DNA of 64,000 nucleotides, taken from Patiria pectinifera. Lineage: Eukaryota > Echinodermata > Asteroidea > Valvatida > Asterinidae. Below, piece after piece: positions 10,616-21,100 of this stretch (positions are counted from its first letter, which is position 1; every line of letters starts with the position of its first letter). The notes below the pieces were generated by a model. The model was given only the letters and a program-made list of their open reading frames with translations, was not told the origin of the DNA and did no database searches. The position numbers and the translations under genes are program-made. The DNA lies in NCBI GenBank assembly GCA_029964075.1, contig CM057140.1, positions 10,434,643 to 10,498,642 of the forward strand, given 5' to 3'.

Positions 10616-11489
10616 ATTCCCATCATACCGATATCTTTAGTAGTAGAATCCGATATCTTTTTCTATTCTAACAAATTTTAGCGACACAAATTTGAGCACA
10701 GAAATCCGCTGAGCAAACATTTTTTTTGTTTTTGCTGAACAATACGCAGGTTAAAATCTAAAAATCTCTCAGTAATCTATGTCGTGCATGTGGGCAATTC
10801 AACCGAAAGTGGACATGGCTGAAAAGTGGAACCTTTCTGAAATCTTCAGAACTACAAGCATCACAACCTCCAATGTGGTATCAAATAAAAGGGGACAACA
10901 AGACCTTTTGAGTGGTGCGCCAGTGACATGGTAAAATGTAATTTTTTTTGGTCAAAAAAACACTAGTTTTTGGGCTCACATTGTAGTTTTTAGGTATCAT
11001 TTTGGCATCTTGTTTTCACATGCAAAATGCCAGTATTATTGTGAGAAAGATTAATCTTTTATGAAAATATCACGCAGCACTTAAAAAACCATGATTCTGT
11101 ATGATTTTTGTCACATGTTGAAGTTATTGATGTAGCGTCGGTAATGTTGTTATGTAACGTCCGTAACAACAAAAGTATGATGTTTCCAAAACATCAAAGT
11201 TCCTTTTTGTAAAATGTCATTGGTTGTTTTTTTATAGAGTGAACCTATATCTACCAGAACATACTTATTTCATTAAATTCTCGCAAGAAACTTCACAGAC
11301 TTTTATCAATACGTACTGAAAATAAGAGCTCCATGTCTTAAAGCGTAACATCCACAGTCGATCACAGCGTTTATATCTCATTAAATAATTCAGCAAACTG
11401 CGCATTAAACATATCTTGTCGTGCAGATCCACAAAGAGTATGCAGTGTTAGAGCACAGGTTAGTGTATGGTGTAAACCGAGGATTTCCT
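10616..11489. other. non-coding stretch, no gene seen
   Basis: AT-rich with no recognisable exon or repeat boundary. Confidence 0.4.
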
Positions 11490-11780
11490 ATTGTTCCTCT
11501 TTTGTTTGTACTTTAACTTTTTTTTGCAACAGCTCCCATTGGTTTTGTACGCGTTTTTTAACTGAGGACGTCCTCGATTTGACTCCTGTCCTCAATTACA
11601 AAGGAAGTTTCACATGTATGTCCTCTTTTTACACCATAAACATGCACAGCCTCACACACTCAAACGTGTGTTCACCGTCGATCGTGGACGTCCTTTTGTC
11701 CCTCTTTTGTTTGTACTCTAACTTTTTAGGAAGACTCCCATAGGTTTTGTACACGACCCCAATTGCGGACGTATGCTGGG
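11490..11780. repeat. degenerate direct duplication, period about 204 bp
   Basis: CCTCTTTTGTTTGTACT, TAACTTTTT, then CTCCCAT(T/A)GGTTTTGTACRCG occurs at about 11497-11552 and again at about 11700-11755. The CCATAGGTTTTGTACACG part also matches the unit head of the tandem arrays at 62949-63425, so both belong to one dispersed family. Confidence 0.6.
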
Positions 11781-11935
11781 AATCGTGGACGATAATGTTC
11801 TCTTTTGTTCTCTGGTATTTTTCATCCTCGGTTTGAAAAGATGGTACGGTGTGTCCTGTCCATGGGGCTCACGAACCTGTAAAAAAAGAAAAGAAAAGAC
11901 CTCTTTTGTTCACGAATGGAGCTAATTAAAGGTAT

Positions 11936-12040
11936 AGTCCACCATTTGTAATTTGTGCATTTTGTTCGTTCGAAGCAACAAAAGTGCTCAAGATCTAAAG
12001 AAGGGTGCTAAATTTCGAAAAAAAACCAACATTCTAGGAT
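11936..12040 (+). repeat. dispersed repeat, copy B
   Basis: Starts TTAAAGGTATAGTCCACCAT and includes GAAGCAACAAAAGTGCTCAA and TCTAAAGAAGGGTGCT. It matches the reverse complement of 4840-4996. The TTAAAGG start suggests yet another TTAA-inserting element, but no second terminus was found. Confidence 0.6.
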
Positions 12041-13272
12041 CTCGATTTCAAATCAAAAGTTGCTGAATCATATTTTGAATTGGGCCTGAATTCACCGTCC
12101 GAGACACGTTCTCACTGATCCGATTGCAGCTACGCGATGTCGCACACTGATCCGACGAATAATAGCAACCGCGTGTGCGTCGTGCCAATGCTTGCCCGCG
12201 CTTCGCCGAATAACAAAACGAACTACTAATTTGAATTTCCTACAGTGCTTCTTAAGAAGCACTGTTGGAAAGGCCTTCTTTTGATGATTTCTTCAAAATG
12301 ACAGCTTGCCAGAAAGAATAATGTCACTGGGAGATTAGACCCCGTACTATCTTTCAACAAAGTATGTTTTTCAACAATAATTACGCCAGTTACTTTTTGG
12401 AAAGCTGCAAATGATGGACTCTGGCTTTAAAAAAAAGTATTCTTCAACCAGTAGTCAAATCACTGCAGTATCGCACCCATCTACATGTATACAACTTGAG
12501 ATTCACCGCGTAAATGCACACATGCTAGAAGTCTATGTCTTCAAGACAATTTACTGGATGTCTGGATATAAGAATGTTCTCCCTGTCGGGCGACTTCCAA
12601 GGCTGCAGCGTAAAATGCTTAATCCCCCGGGAGTATTTGTAGCCTTCCTCAGTAGATTACTCTGTCCTTGGCTACACCATTGAACTTCAAGACCGCATTA
12701 AATGTAATTGAACCTTACATGAGCTCACTGCTGGGAGAAAAAAGTTCAGGCAAGTAACCCTGACCCGAGGAGCCATATTTACCGACACACACACAGAGAG
12801 ATACAACCTCGGCAAGAAACTATATCTTCTCTCGTCCGAGACGGTTCGTTCTGTCAGGATAATAATTTCTTGATCAGGTGACGTTCCCGTTTTGATGTAT
12901 TTGATTACCGCCGGCCGGCCGGCTGGCAGGCCTTCAGTCGAATCGCCCGGGATGAGTCCAGGGCCACTTGATTGGGTCAGTCAGAGACACCGCTGAGCCC
13001 TAGCCGCTCGGCTAAGCCTCAAGGTCCATGCGGCTTTTTGGTCATCAGCTTGGGACGGCGTGCCGCTGTTTCATGTCCAGAGGGGAAACTAATAAATGCG
13101 ATTTTTTTATTAATCATATATTAATTATTGTTCATTGTGGTTTTTTACTTAGTAATGAAACCACAGGTTCCTCCATAGTGCACAGGCACTGTAGGTTGGA
13201 CGCCTGAAGAATACACGACAAAGAAATGTTCAGTTTCAGAGATTGGAAGCCCATTGGTTGGATTGAAAACCA
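12041..13272. other. non-coding stretch, no gene seen
   Basis: Mixed composition with an alternating CCGG run near 12911-12923. Short ORFs (for example 12411-12683) show no domain. No RNA gene seen. Confidence 0.4.
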
Positions 13273-13578
13273 GGCCATTTTCACACCAGAGCCTCTCAAC
13301 CCGGGTTGAACTCAACCATGGGTGAACCATGTGCCGTCCTGGGTTGAGTTTTCAATTTTTTTTCGTGCAAACCAAGCTTATTTTGCTCACCGTTTTGAAC
13401 CCTGGACGAGATTTTCAACCCTGGTTGAAAGTCTCAACCCTGTTCTGGAGCAGGGTTGAGTTCCACCCTGGGCGAAATCAATCTCAGGGTTGACGCAGGG
13501 TTGAAAATGTTCAAGTGTGAAACGCTACATGTTTTCAACCCTGCGTCAACCACAAGATTTGTCTAGTGTGAAAAGGCC
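13273..13578. mobile_element. fold-back element with GGCC-TTTTCACAC termini
   Basis: The arms GGCCATTTTCACAC (13273-13286) and GTGTGAAAAGGCC (13566-13578) form a terminal inverted repeat. Inside are at least nine words of the type CAACCCTGG or CAGGGTTGA in both orientations, which can pair with one another into a branched fold. It is about 306 bp with no ORF. This is MITE-like; the superfamily is unknown. Confidence 0.75.
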
Positions 13579-14270
13579 TTAGGAAGCAAAGGAAAATACC
13601 ACTCCTCCAGCCTGACTCACCAACACATGACATACTAATCCATTGTGGATAACTATTAGGGGTGGAACATGGGTTAATAAAAAGGGGAGGGGTTAAAAAA
13701 AAAGTAGGGATCAAAAGGGATAAAGCAAACATCAAATGTAATACTAGATAAGTTTTCACAGCTCTAGGTCGGTGTCCTCACATTATTCTCTGCAAACCCC
13801 CCCTCCCACCCCCCCCCCTCCAATCTCATTTCCGGAGACCTCATATACAGTATCACCCCAATCCTATTTGCTCTCCCATTGAGAACAAGATTGTAGTAAA
13901 AAAAACCTGGGGACGAGGTTGATTTTCTTCATCACAGTAAAAGCTAATGTTGATGTTTCGTTCTTAATCCTGCTGTACATTTCCTCCTCAAGGATTTGCT
14001 CAAGCTTGTAATTTTTGTCCCCCAAATCCCTCAGCAGTGTAGACAGAAGTTTTCAAGTTTCCATTTTCATTGTGACTGATCAATGTTATAGCCTGCATTA
14101 AATTTAAATTGGCATCTGAGGGAAGACCCGTAGGCTGGGCAGCAGCATTAGCTTTGGAAGTGAGATGACATGTTAGTTGCTGGGGGTTCATTATAAATGA
14201 GGTCATTCTATAAATTTGGGGTCCACTTTTTTCCTCTCCTGTTTTACGTCTGACTTCTATATTTTGTTTA
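13579..14270. other. non-coding stretch, no gene seen
   Basis: Contains a C-rich tract at about 13797-13822. No exon recognised. Confidence 0.4.
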
Positions 14271-14362
14271 GCTCTGGCAGGAGCTTCTACATGTCATTTG
14301 GTCGGTCGGTCTGTCTGTCTGTCTGTCGGGCTGTCTGTCTGTCTGTCCCCGAAAATTGACCA
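14271..14362 (+). repeat. dispersed repeat with an internal (GTCT)n tract, copy 1
   Basis: Reads GCTCTGGCAGGAGCTTCTAC, then ATGTCATTTG, a GGTCGGTCGG and GTCT microsatellite, then CCCCGAAAATTGACCAAAA. The same left flank, microsatellite and right flank occur at 41382-41656, so the microsatellite travels inside a larger dispersed element. Confidence 0.8.
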
Positions 14363-15727
14363 AAAAGATTTGACCAAAAATTGAGCAAATGCCATGCCGT
14401 CGTCGGTAAATGCACTCTCGACGAAGGTTATCGGAAAACAGGCATTGTCTCGATCGATGCGCATGCGCGTCTATTTTGCATATGTCTGTCCTCGGAAAAT
14501 TGATAAGAAAAACGAGCCCCCTAAGTTTCCCATAAAATATAACTACCAAATTTTAATTTTCAACCAAAAAGCAAACAAAATAAGTATCAAAAATTGTTTG
14601 CAACAATTCGTAAAATTGTTTATGAAAATGTTGTCAATGGAGGCAACTTAACGTGATTTTGGTACTTTGTGTTCGCGTTTGATGTGTAACTACTGTACGT
14701 TTACATGTGTACGTGTAAACACTGAACATATTCCATAGCGACGAGACTGCCATAAATGCACTCTTCGTGTACTCTCTAACGTATGACGTTTTCGGGGTCA
14801 TTGCATACATTATGACGTCCCGTCAGCTTTTGTTAGTGGATTCCTCTGCACTGCATACAAAATTAGATTCGGTCATTTTTTCCCCCTCAGTTTTAGAAAC
14901 GCGATATAGAATTGGGTAATTTTTTATTGGAATCAGTAACTATCTGTCCGTCTAAAATTTAGAAGCTTGCCAAAATGCCTTTGGTTCGAGTTTAGCTTTA
15001 AAGTATAGTTTGTTCAGCTACACCCATGCCATCAGCAAGTATCTGCCCGGTATCATGTTTCATCATTTCTTTAGCCAAAGCCATTAATGCCGGTTGACTG
15101 CTGTGATGAGGCTGTTGATGGCATTTTTATCTTAACACCCTCAGGGGAAGTTTAAAAAAAAACTCATCCCGCACCACAGAATTTAGCTTGTTTTTTTCTT
15201 CTTTTCTATAGAAGGCGTTAAGTTTGAAAAAAATGAGAGAAAAAAATGACTAGTTTGATAGGAGTGTACTATAGCCAAAAGGTCACTGTTCTCTAGTGTA
15301 ACGAAAACGTTGCGCGCGTAGGCAGTACATCTGTTCCTTCACATGCCTGACACATCTGTTCAGTTGGGGACTGTGACGTTCAATTGATCAATCCAAGATT
15401 GACACTTCCTTTGTGTGAACTGCACAGCTGATAACCACTCGAGTGTCCCTCAGATCAAACCAAAAGTGCATGCAGCGGGCACTGATCATTTTGTTCACTG
15501 CATATTTTGGTGTCCCCCCCCCCCTCCAAAAAAAGGAACTTACTCATTTTTGAAGACCTAATTTGCAGAAATTGTTTGACTTTTTTTTTTTGGTAGCATC
15601 ATAAATATGTCCAAAATATTTAAGAAATTTAACAAACGAAAGACAATTGCACAGTGGGCTTAGAGTAACATGTTTCACTGTTTGAAGCAACTTTGGAAAG
15701 GATGAAAAATCACTTCTTTTACATAAC
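14363..15727. other. non-coding stretch, no gene seen
   Basis: AT-rich, with a C run near 15516. Several ATGACGT/TGACGTC words lie around 14784-14820, but I cannot attach a function to them. Confidence 0.4.
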
Positions 15728-16330
15728 TGGCATCTCACAGCAACCCAGTGTGCTGTTTCCAGGACTTTTTCTTCAGTATTTGACAGAAAAAGCTGTTAGC
15801 TTCAATCTGATATCCAAAACATAATAATTGGCATTTTCTCAGCAAACCAATGTGCTGTTTTCATGATTTTTTTTCAGTATTTGACAGAAAAAGCTGTTAG
15901 CTTCAATCTGATATCCAAAACATAATAATTGGCATTTTCTCAGCAAACCAATGTGCTGTTTTCATGATTTTTTTTTCAGTATTTGACAGAAAAAGCTGTT
16001 AGCTTCAATCTGATATCCAAAACACAATAATTGGCATTTTCTCAGCAAACCAATGTGCTGTTTTCATGATTTTTTTTCCAGTATTTGACAGAAAAAGCTG
16101 TTAGCTTCAATTTGATATCCAAAACACAATAATTGGCATTTTCTCAGCAACCCAATGTGCTGTTTTCATGATTTTTTTTTCAGTATTTGACAGAAAAAGC
16201 TGTTAGCTTCAATCTGATATCCAAAACACAATAATTGGCATTTTCTCAGCAACCCAATGTGCTGTTTTCATGATTTTCTTCAGTATTTGACAGAAAAAGC
16301 TCTTAGCTTCAATCTGATATCCAAAACATA
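15728..16330. repeat. satellite-like array, six units of 100-102 bp
   Basis: The block GACAGAAAAAGCTGTTAGCT recurs (with one G-to-C change in the last unit) at 15782, 15883, 15985, 16087, 16189 and 16289. Each unit also holds ATCTGATATCCAAAACA, AATAATTGGCATTTTCTCAG and CAATGTGCTGTTTTCATGAT followed by a T run of varying length, which explains the small period changes. The outer units are the most diverged. Confidence 0.95.
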
Positions 16331-17227
16331 CAAATTCACCCATCACGTTTTTGTAAAAGGCAAATGTTTCAGGGTTGCATTTTTGGGGTCACCCTGTATA
16401 TATACATACAAAAAAGGCTGAAAACTCTCTCATGGAATGGCAGCTCTACACTTGTAGTCCTAAATTTGTCTCCTCTTTCATCTCTGATCCCCAACTGTCC
16501 CTCTTCCTTCCCCACTCGTCTCTTAATGCTACGCCCCCAAAAACCTCACCCCATAAACCCTCCCCTTTACCCTACAATCACACGTTTGTCCCCTCTGAAT
16601 ACCCGCAACCTCTCCCCTTCACCTTCACCTCCGCCCCCTCACCTTCACCCCATCAAACCAGCCTCCAGCGCTGTCACTGCGCTTTCCGCAAATGATCAAT
16701 CCTCTCCGTATAGCGCGGGTTGTTATCAGCTAGGCTCTTTGGCTGCCGGTTCGCCTCCTGAGAGGGGATTTAGCAACCCTTTTTAGCCTCAACCGGGAGA
16801 TATTGAGGATTATGGACCGACCTTCAGTCAGAGCTTTGTACCCTGTTAAAGTATTAATTGGGATAAATCTAGTTAAGTGACACAGTCATATTTTTTTTTT
16901 GGAATGAAAAAGAAATAATAGAGTTCAGCACATTTATGATTGCCAGATTGAATCTATCTGTGTTACTTTGCATCTTTTGCTTTGCTTGCATGTGTCGTTA
17001 TCTGTCAGTATCCGTGTTTGTTATTTGTGGAGCAGGTTTTTGTTGTTTCAAAAACGGATTAAACATGTTTTTAAAAACTGTTCTTAATTCTTAGTCCAAT
17101 CTAATTAGGTCATAAGTATCTTTCTCAGTGGCTGTAGGCTTTACTCAAGAATAACCATTGATGGACCCAAAACGCATGCCAATGGCATGGAGTGCACTGT
17201 TCCCATTTCCAACTAAATGCAAACAAA
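16331..17227. other. non-coding stretch, no gene seen
   Basis: A C/T-rich, purine-poor stretch at 16445-16660 gives a proline- and serine-rich open frame by composition alone. Nothing recognisable as a gene. Confidence 0.4.
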
Positions 17228-17490
17228 CCATTGAACTCCGTGCGCCAACAAAAGAGGGCGCCCTTTTACCTAGCAACGATGTCCCATGGCAGGACACATA
17301 CATTTCGCTGGTTTGACGTGCGGCTACCGTTCCTTGTGTGTGATTTACGTACACCTGGGGATTTCTACTATGTACACGCAGTGGCCGTGCTTCGCGGCAA
17401 AATATTGCAGTCAGGCAAGATTGCATCGTTCGGTTACCCCCAACTGTACTTTCTTTGCTGGTGAGGGGGTACTTGTGAACGTAGTGGATA
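17228..17490 (+). repeat. dispersed repeat, inverted partner of 19048-19295
   Basis: Contains CAACAAAAGAGGGCGCCCTT, GACGTGCGGCTACCGTTCCT, TTGCAGTCAGGCAAGAT and GAGGGGGTACTTGTGAACG. All have close counterparts on the minus strand of 19048-19295, and the GTACTTG/CCCCCAACT end is also seen around 20886. Probably a mobile element of unknown class. Confidence 0.75.
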
Positions 17491-17561
17491 GTGCCCAAAC
17501 ATAGAGAAACCACTCAAGCATATATGTAGGACAGAAACTGTGCTTGTGTTCCTTAGTGTCA

Positions 17562-17951
17562 GTAACCGTCCTATGCAAATATACATTCTGTGCCAAGAAG
17601 TCCTTTCAGTCAAAATCAATCCAGTGACTGTTTTTAACAGTAAATAATTCTTTTTTCAACAGTTAAGAAGAATTCCCAGCCTTCATAAAGCAGGATTGAC
17701 TGGCTGGGACTGTTTATGTAGCTTGATACAGCTTTGCTTTGACTGTGGGTAATTGATAGGCCAGCGGCATGTACCGTACTCACAACTTGCCTGCTTTGTC
17801 TGTTCATGGTCTGTTGACTGAGTTTGACTAGTCACGGTGCTTGCTGGACATATGATCTGACTGCTGGTGACTAGCCTGTGTTTATCGTATAGCAGGAGAA
17901 GTGGACTGAAATTTGGACTGTCTGTGACTGTTTAAATAGCAGGAGGGTTAA
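17562..17951 (+). mobile_element. TTAA-flanked MITE-like element, family TTAACCCTCC, copy 2
   Basis: Left end GTAACCGTCCTATGCAAAT (TTAA mutated to GTAA) and right end AGCAGGAGGGTTAA. The interior matches 26859-27202 closely (for example ATTCTGTGCCAAG, AGCAGGATTGACTGGCTG and GACTGTCTGTGACTG) and the reverse complement of 784-1134. Confidence 0.8.
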
Positions 17952-18059
17952 AGTTCAGTTGTGCTTTAGAGGGCATGCTCTACTTATCCATGGTTTCCGA
18001 ATTGAGTTGGATAAATCAAATGAGACAAAAAGAAATTAACTTTGACAATAAGCCGCTGT

Positions 18060-18177
18060 ACTGATGACGTCACACTTTGTTTACGCTTGTGCTTTCCTAT
18101 GGTGCTCAGTTGACCGTGGGCCCCCACTGGCTCCATAGGAAAGTGCACGTGTAAACAATGTGTGATGTCATCATAGT
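18060..18177. repeat. near-perfect fold-back (hairpin) element
   Basis: The left arm 18060-18104 (ACTGATGACGTCACACTTTG, then TTTACGCTTGTGCTTTCCTA, TGG) pairs with the right arm 18131-18177 (CCATAGGAAAGTGCACGTG, then TAAACAATGTGTGATGTCAT, CATAGT), with a loop of about 26 bp. The arms contain CRE-like TGACGTCA and an E-box-like CACGTG. It looks like a small fold-back transposon or MITE relic; a bound regulatory palindrome is a weaker alternative. Confidence 0.8.
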
Positions 18178-19047
18178 TTACTGTATTTCGTAATTCTAAA
18201 TTTCGTTTTTTTCTGTACTACAAATTGGCTTTTTTTAGTGGTTGGTTGGACTCAGGATTTTCTCCAGCAATTCTTGATTACTATTGATTTCAGTGCTTTT
18301 CTCCAAGTTCTAATGCCTACTCCAAACCCATATTACCCCCCCCCCCCCCTCAGTAAGAACCCACCCAGCCTACGTCATCCCCTTGATGTTATGACCGGTG
18401 TTTCACCTTCTGTCCAACTGTCCTCTTTCTTCTTGTTTTGTTGGCCCAATTGCTACACAGTACCAGCCTCTCCGCAGCCCACCCACACACAAACACACAC
18501 TTCTTTTTATATTGTTTCCTTCATTGATAACGCTTCCCGAGCGTACGATTTCCTCCCTCTTTCTCTCTCCTGTTCCGGTGAGAAAGAAAAAAAAGCGGTT
18601 TGGTCATCAAACCATAGTCATTGCCCTCATTTGGGCTTGTTTGTTGCAGGTACAGAGAAGCTCACGGTCAGAGCTGTCGGCGGGAATTTCCCCATTTTAG
18701 TTACGCTCCATTAGGAAATATAAGTCTGCAAAAATAAAAACAGAAAGTAGGTTTCTGGTATTTTGAAGGCCATTGCAATGAAGATGAGAGTTGGAAACTG
18801 CCTATCGGTGTGGCCGCTTTCCTGCAAAACAAGAACGTGGGTGGAGGAAAACGTGATGGGACGGCATAAATGAACCTGAAAGCCGTGAGCCGCAAGTGTG
18901 ACTGGTCAAAAGGAAAGGGATTGTGAGAGAATGGGAATTTTGTTTGTTTGTTTTTTTCCCCTGCCAATTACTCATACTTGAACTTGTAAACTTTGCTGTC
19001 TGTTTTGTCTCGTCATTACTGGAGAAAACGAAAACCCAAAAGTGAAA
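18178..19047. other. non-coding stretch, no gene seen
   Basis: Pyrimidine-rich on the + strand at 18340-18600. Chance ORFs only. Confidence 0.4.
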
Positions 19048-19295
19048 GACTGTCTGCTCCGTTCACAAGTACCCCCTCGCAGGCAAAGGAAGTACAGTTG
19101 GGGGGGACTGACCGACGCCATCTTGCCTGACTGCAATTTTGCGGCGACGCGCGGCCGTACCTCTGCGTGTAGTACAAATCCCCTGGTGTACGTGCGTCAC
19201 ACACAAGGAACGGTGCGCGTCAACCAGCTAAATGTCCTGCCCATGGGACGTCGTTGTTAATGAAAAGGGCGCCCTCTTTTGTTAGCGCATTGAGC
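19048..19295 (-). repeat. dispersed repeat, inverted partner of 17228-17490
   Basis: Reverse complement of the same family: AAGTACCCCCTCGC, GGAAGTACAGTTGGGGG, CTTGCCTGACTGCAATTTTG and AAGGGCGCCCTCTTTTGTT. The two copies are separated by about 1.56 kb in opposite orientation. The GC-rich cg-containing core is better kept here. Confidence 0.75.
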
Positions 19296-20402
19296 TCATA
19301 AGATTCTGATTCCATTTATTTAAGTCTGTCTTGTCCGGAAAATTTTGAAATACTTGTACGTCTGTAAAATAAATCGTAGTCATTTCTAAGCTTCCAACAG
19401 TACAAGTTTTGTGCTATTGTTATCCTCCAGATGTTATATCCATGTTATATCCATGTTATTGTGGGTTTTTTTTTACCATGACCGGATTTGAACAAACTTG
19501 CCAAATATTACCTCTGAGAGTTTTTGTTTTACGCCTTCCCTTTCAAAACTTTACTGGTCTAAGTGTGTGCCAAGTATAAAGGCAAGCGGAATAATTTTAG
19601 TGCCCAAAGTGCCATGCATGATGAAAAGGTGTACAAATGCTATGGGGAATGGCTGAAAAAGAAGAAAAAGACACACAAAAAATCTTAACATAAACAAAGG
19701 CTGTTTCGGCATGTTTTCCGAAACAACCTACAAAAAACCTTAACAGTCGAGAACGCAAAATACAATCTTCTGTTTACAATCGGACATCCATCATTGTCTG
19801 TGAAAAAAAACAATTAAAGAATATAAGATTTATTTTTTTTGACGCCTTCCCTTTCAAAACTTTCCCTTAAAAGAAAAAGAAACAAAAAACCTTGACAGTG
19901 GAGAACTCAAAATATAATCTTTTGTTTTCAATCTGGCATCCAACAATGTCTGTGAAAAAAAATAATCATCCAGTTATTTTAAAAAGATTTTTGCTGACGA
20001 CACTTTTCCCTGACGCATTCAATCTTCTCTGGATGTTTATTTGAATGAGATCATTTCATTCCTCCCAACCTCCATGATTCAGCAAATGAAAGTGAAAGGG
20101 TGTCACGGGACTGACTCTGTTTGGGTTGGTTCCGTGGAAAGGATATACGTAGTATGAAACCAGACGGAGCTGTAACAGATATACATCCGTATTGACTTTG
20201 ACCTTCCCAAAATAAAAGTTGTTTTGTCAGTTCCGGGTATAATATAGGCAAGTCTTGGCTTTCATTTCAGTTGTAGTTTCAAGTTGACGAATGCACATGC
20301 TCACAAAGTTGAAAACAAAATTAGATGTCACGTACACAAATTTTCTTTTTTTACAGTTATACTACAGAAATTGAGAAATAAACATGTATCATCACTCCTG
20401 AA
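19296..20402. other. non-coding stretch with an internal direct repeat
   Basis: ACGCCTTCCCTTTCAAAACTTT occurs twice (19530 and 19840 regions), and AACCTT(A/G)ACAGT(C/G)GAGAAC with its following AATCTTYTGTTT also occurs twice (19735 and 19890 regions), so a ~160-310 bp unit is degenerately duplicated. No gene seen. Confidence 0.5.
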
Positions 20403-20680
20403 ACATGGGGGGAGTGTGGCCTAGTGGTAAGGGTTTGTGACTCATGATCAGAGGGTCATGGGTTCGAATCCAGGTGCTGGCCATATGTTGTGTCCTTGGG
20501 CAAGCCACTTCATCCCCACTTGCCTCTCTCCACCCAGGATTATAAATGGGTACCGGTAACCTGTGATGGACTGTAGCATCCCGTCCGGGAATATTCTCAG
20601 TTGTTCTTTTAATGCTACTGAAAGCGGAGATAAATGCCAGCCTGATGGGCCACATTGGCTCGTGACAGACTTGACTTGTT
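20403..20680 (+). mobile_element. tRNA-derived SINE, copy 2
   Basis: The better preserved copy: an A-box-like GTGTGGCCTAGTGG and an intact B box GGGTTCGAATCC, then GTGTCCTTGGGCAAGCCACT, TATAAATGGGTACCGG, GCATCCCGTCCGGG and GCCTGATGGGCCACATTGGC. It matches 8366-8655. These boxes would act as an internal RNA polymerase III promoter; present activity cannot be judged. Confidence 0.85.
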
Positions 20681-20885
20681 ACTTTTTACTCTTGACATAT
20701 AAAACCTGTGTAGTAACTCAGTCCCCCCTCACAGGTAACCATTTGCTCCTTGGTTGAGAGAACAATTTCCTTACAGTAAATTATCTTGCTTATGGACATG
20801 GACCAAGTCCCAGGATTCCTTAGCTGAGGTTCAATCATCCAGTATATAAACCACACGGCCAATCTCACCTCATGCCTATAGACTC

Positions 20886-21100
20886 GGTGTGCAAGTACCC
20901 CCCTCAACGGTTACAAAGGGAGAGTTGGGGGAGACCACTGAGACCACATTTGAATGCATTGCCGACGGCGCGCGGCCGTCAGCTCATGCGAAGATGCTAT
21001 AGGTTTTGTGCACATATTCCTAATAAACTAAGTTGTGGTCAACTGTTTGTGCATAAAGCCCATTGGTTGCTAACAGCTAAAACATCCTGAAGCATCCTCA
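20886..21100 (-). repeat. diverged relative of the 17228/19048 repeat
   Basis: GCAAGTACCCCCCTC, ACAAAGGGAGAGTTGGGGG and a GCGCGCGGCCG core sit in the order seen at 19048-19295, but the rest is diverged. The assignment is tentative. Confidence 0.4.

Noticed and set aside
16445..16660. Proline/serine-rich coding exon
   Set aside because: Explained by a C/T-rich strand; two frames are equally open and there are no splice sites or conserved motifs.
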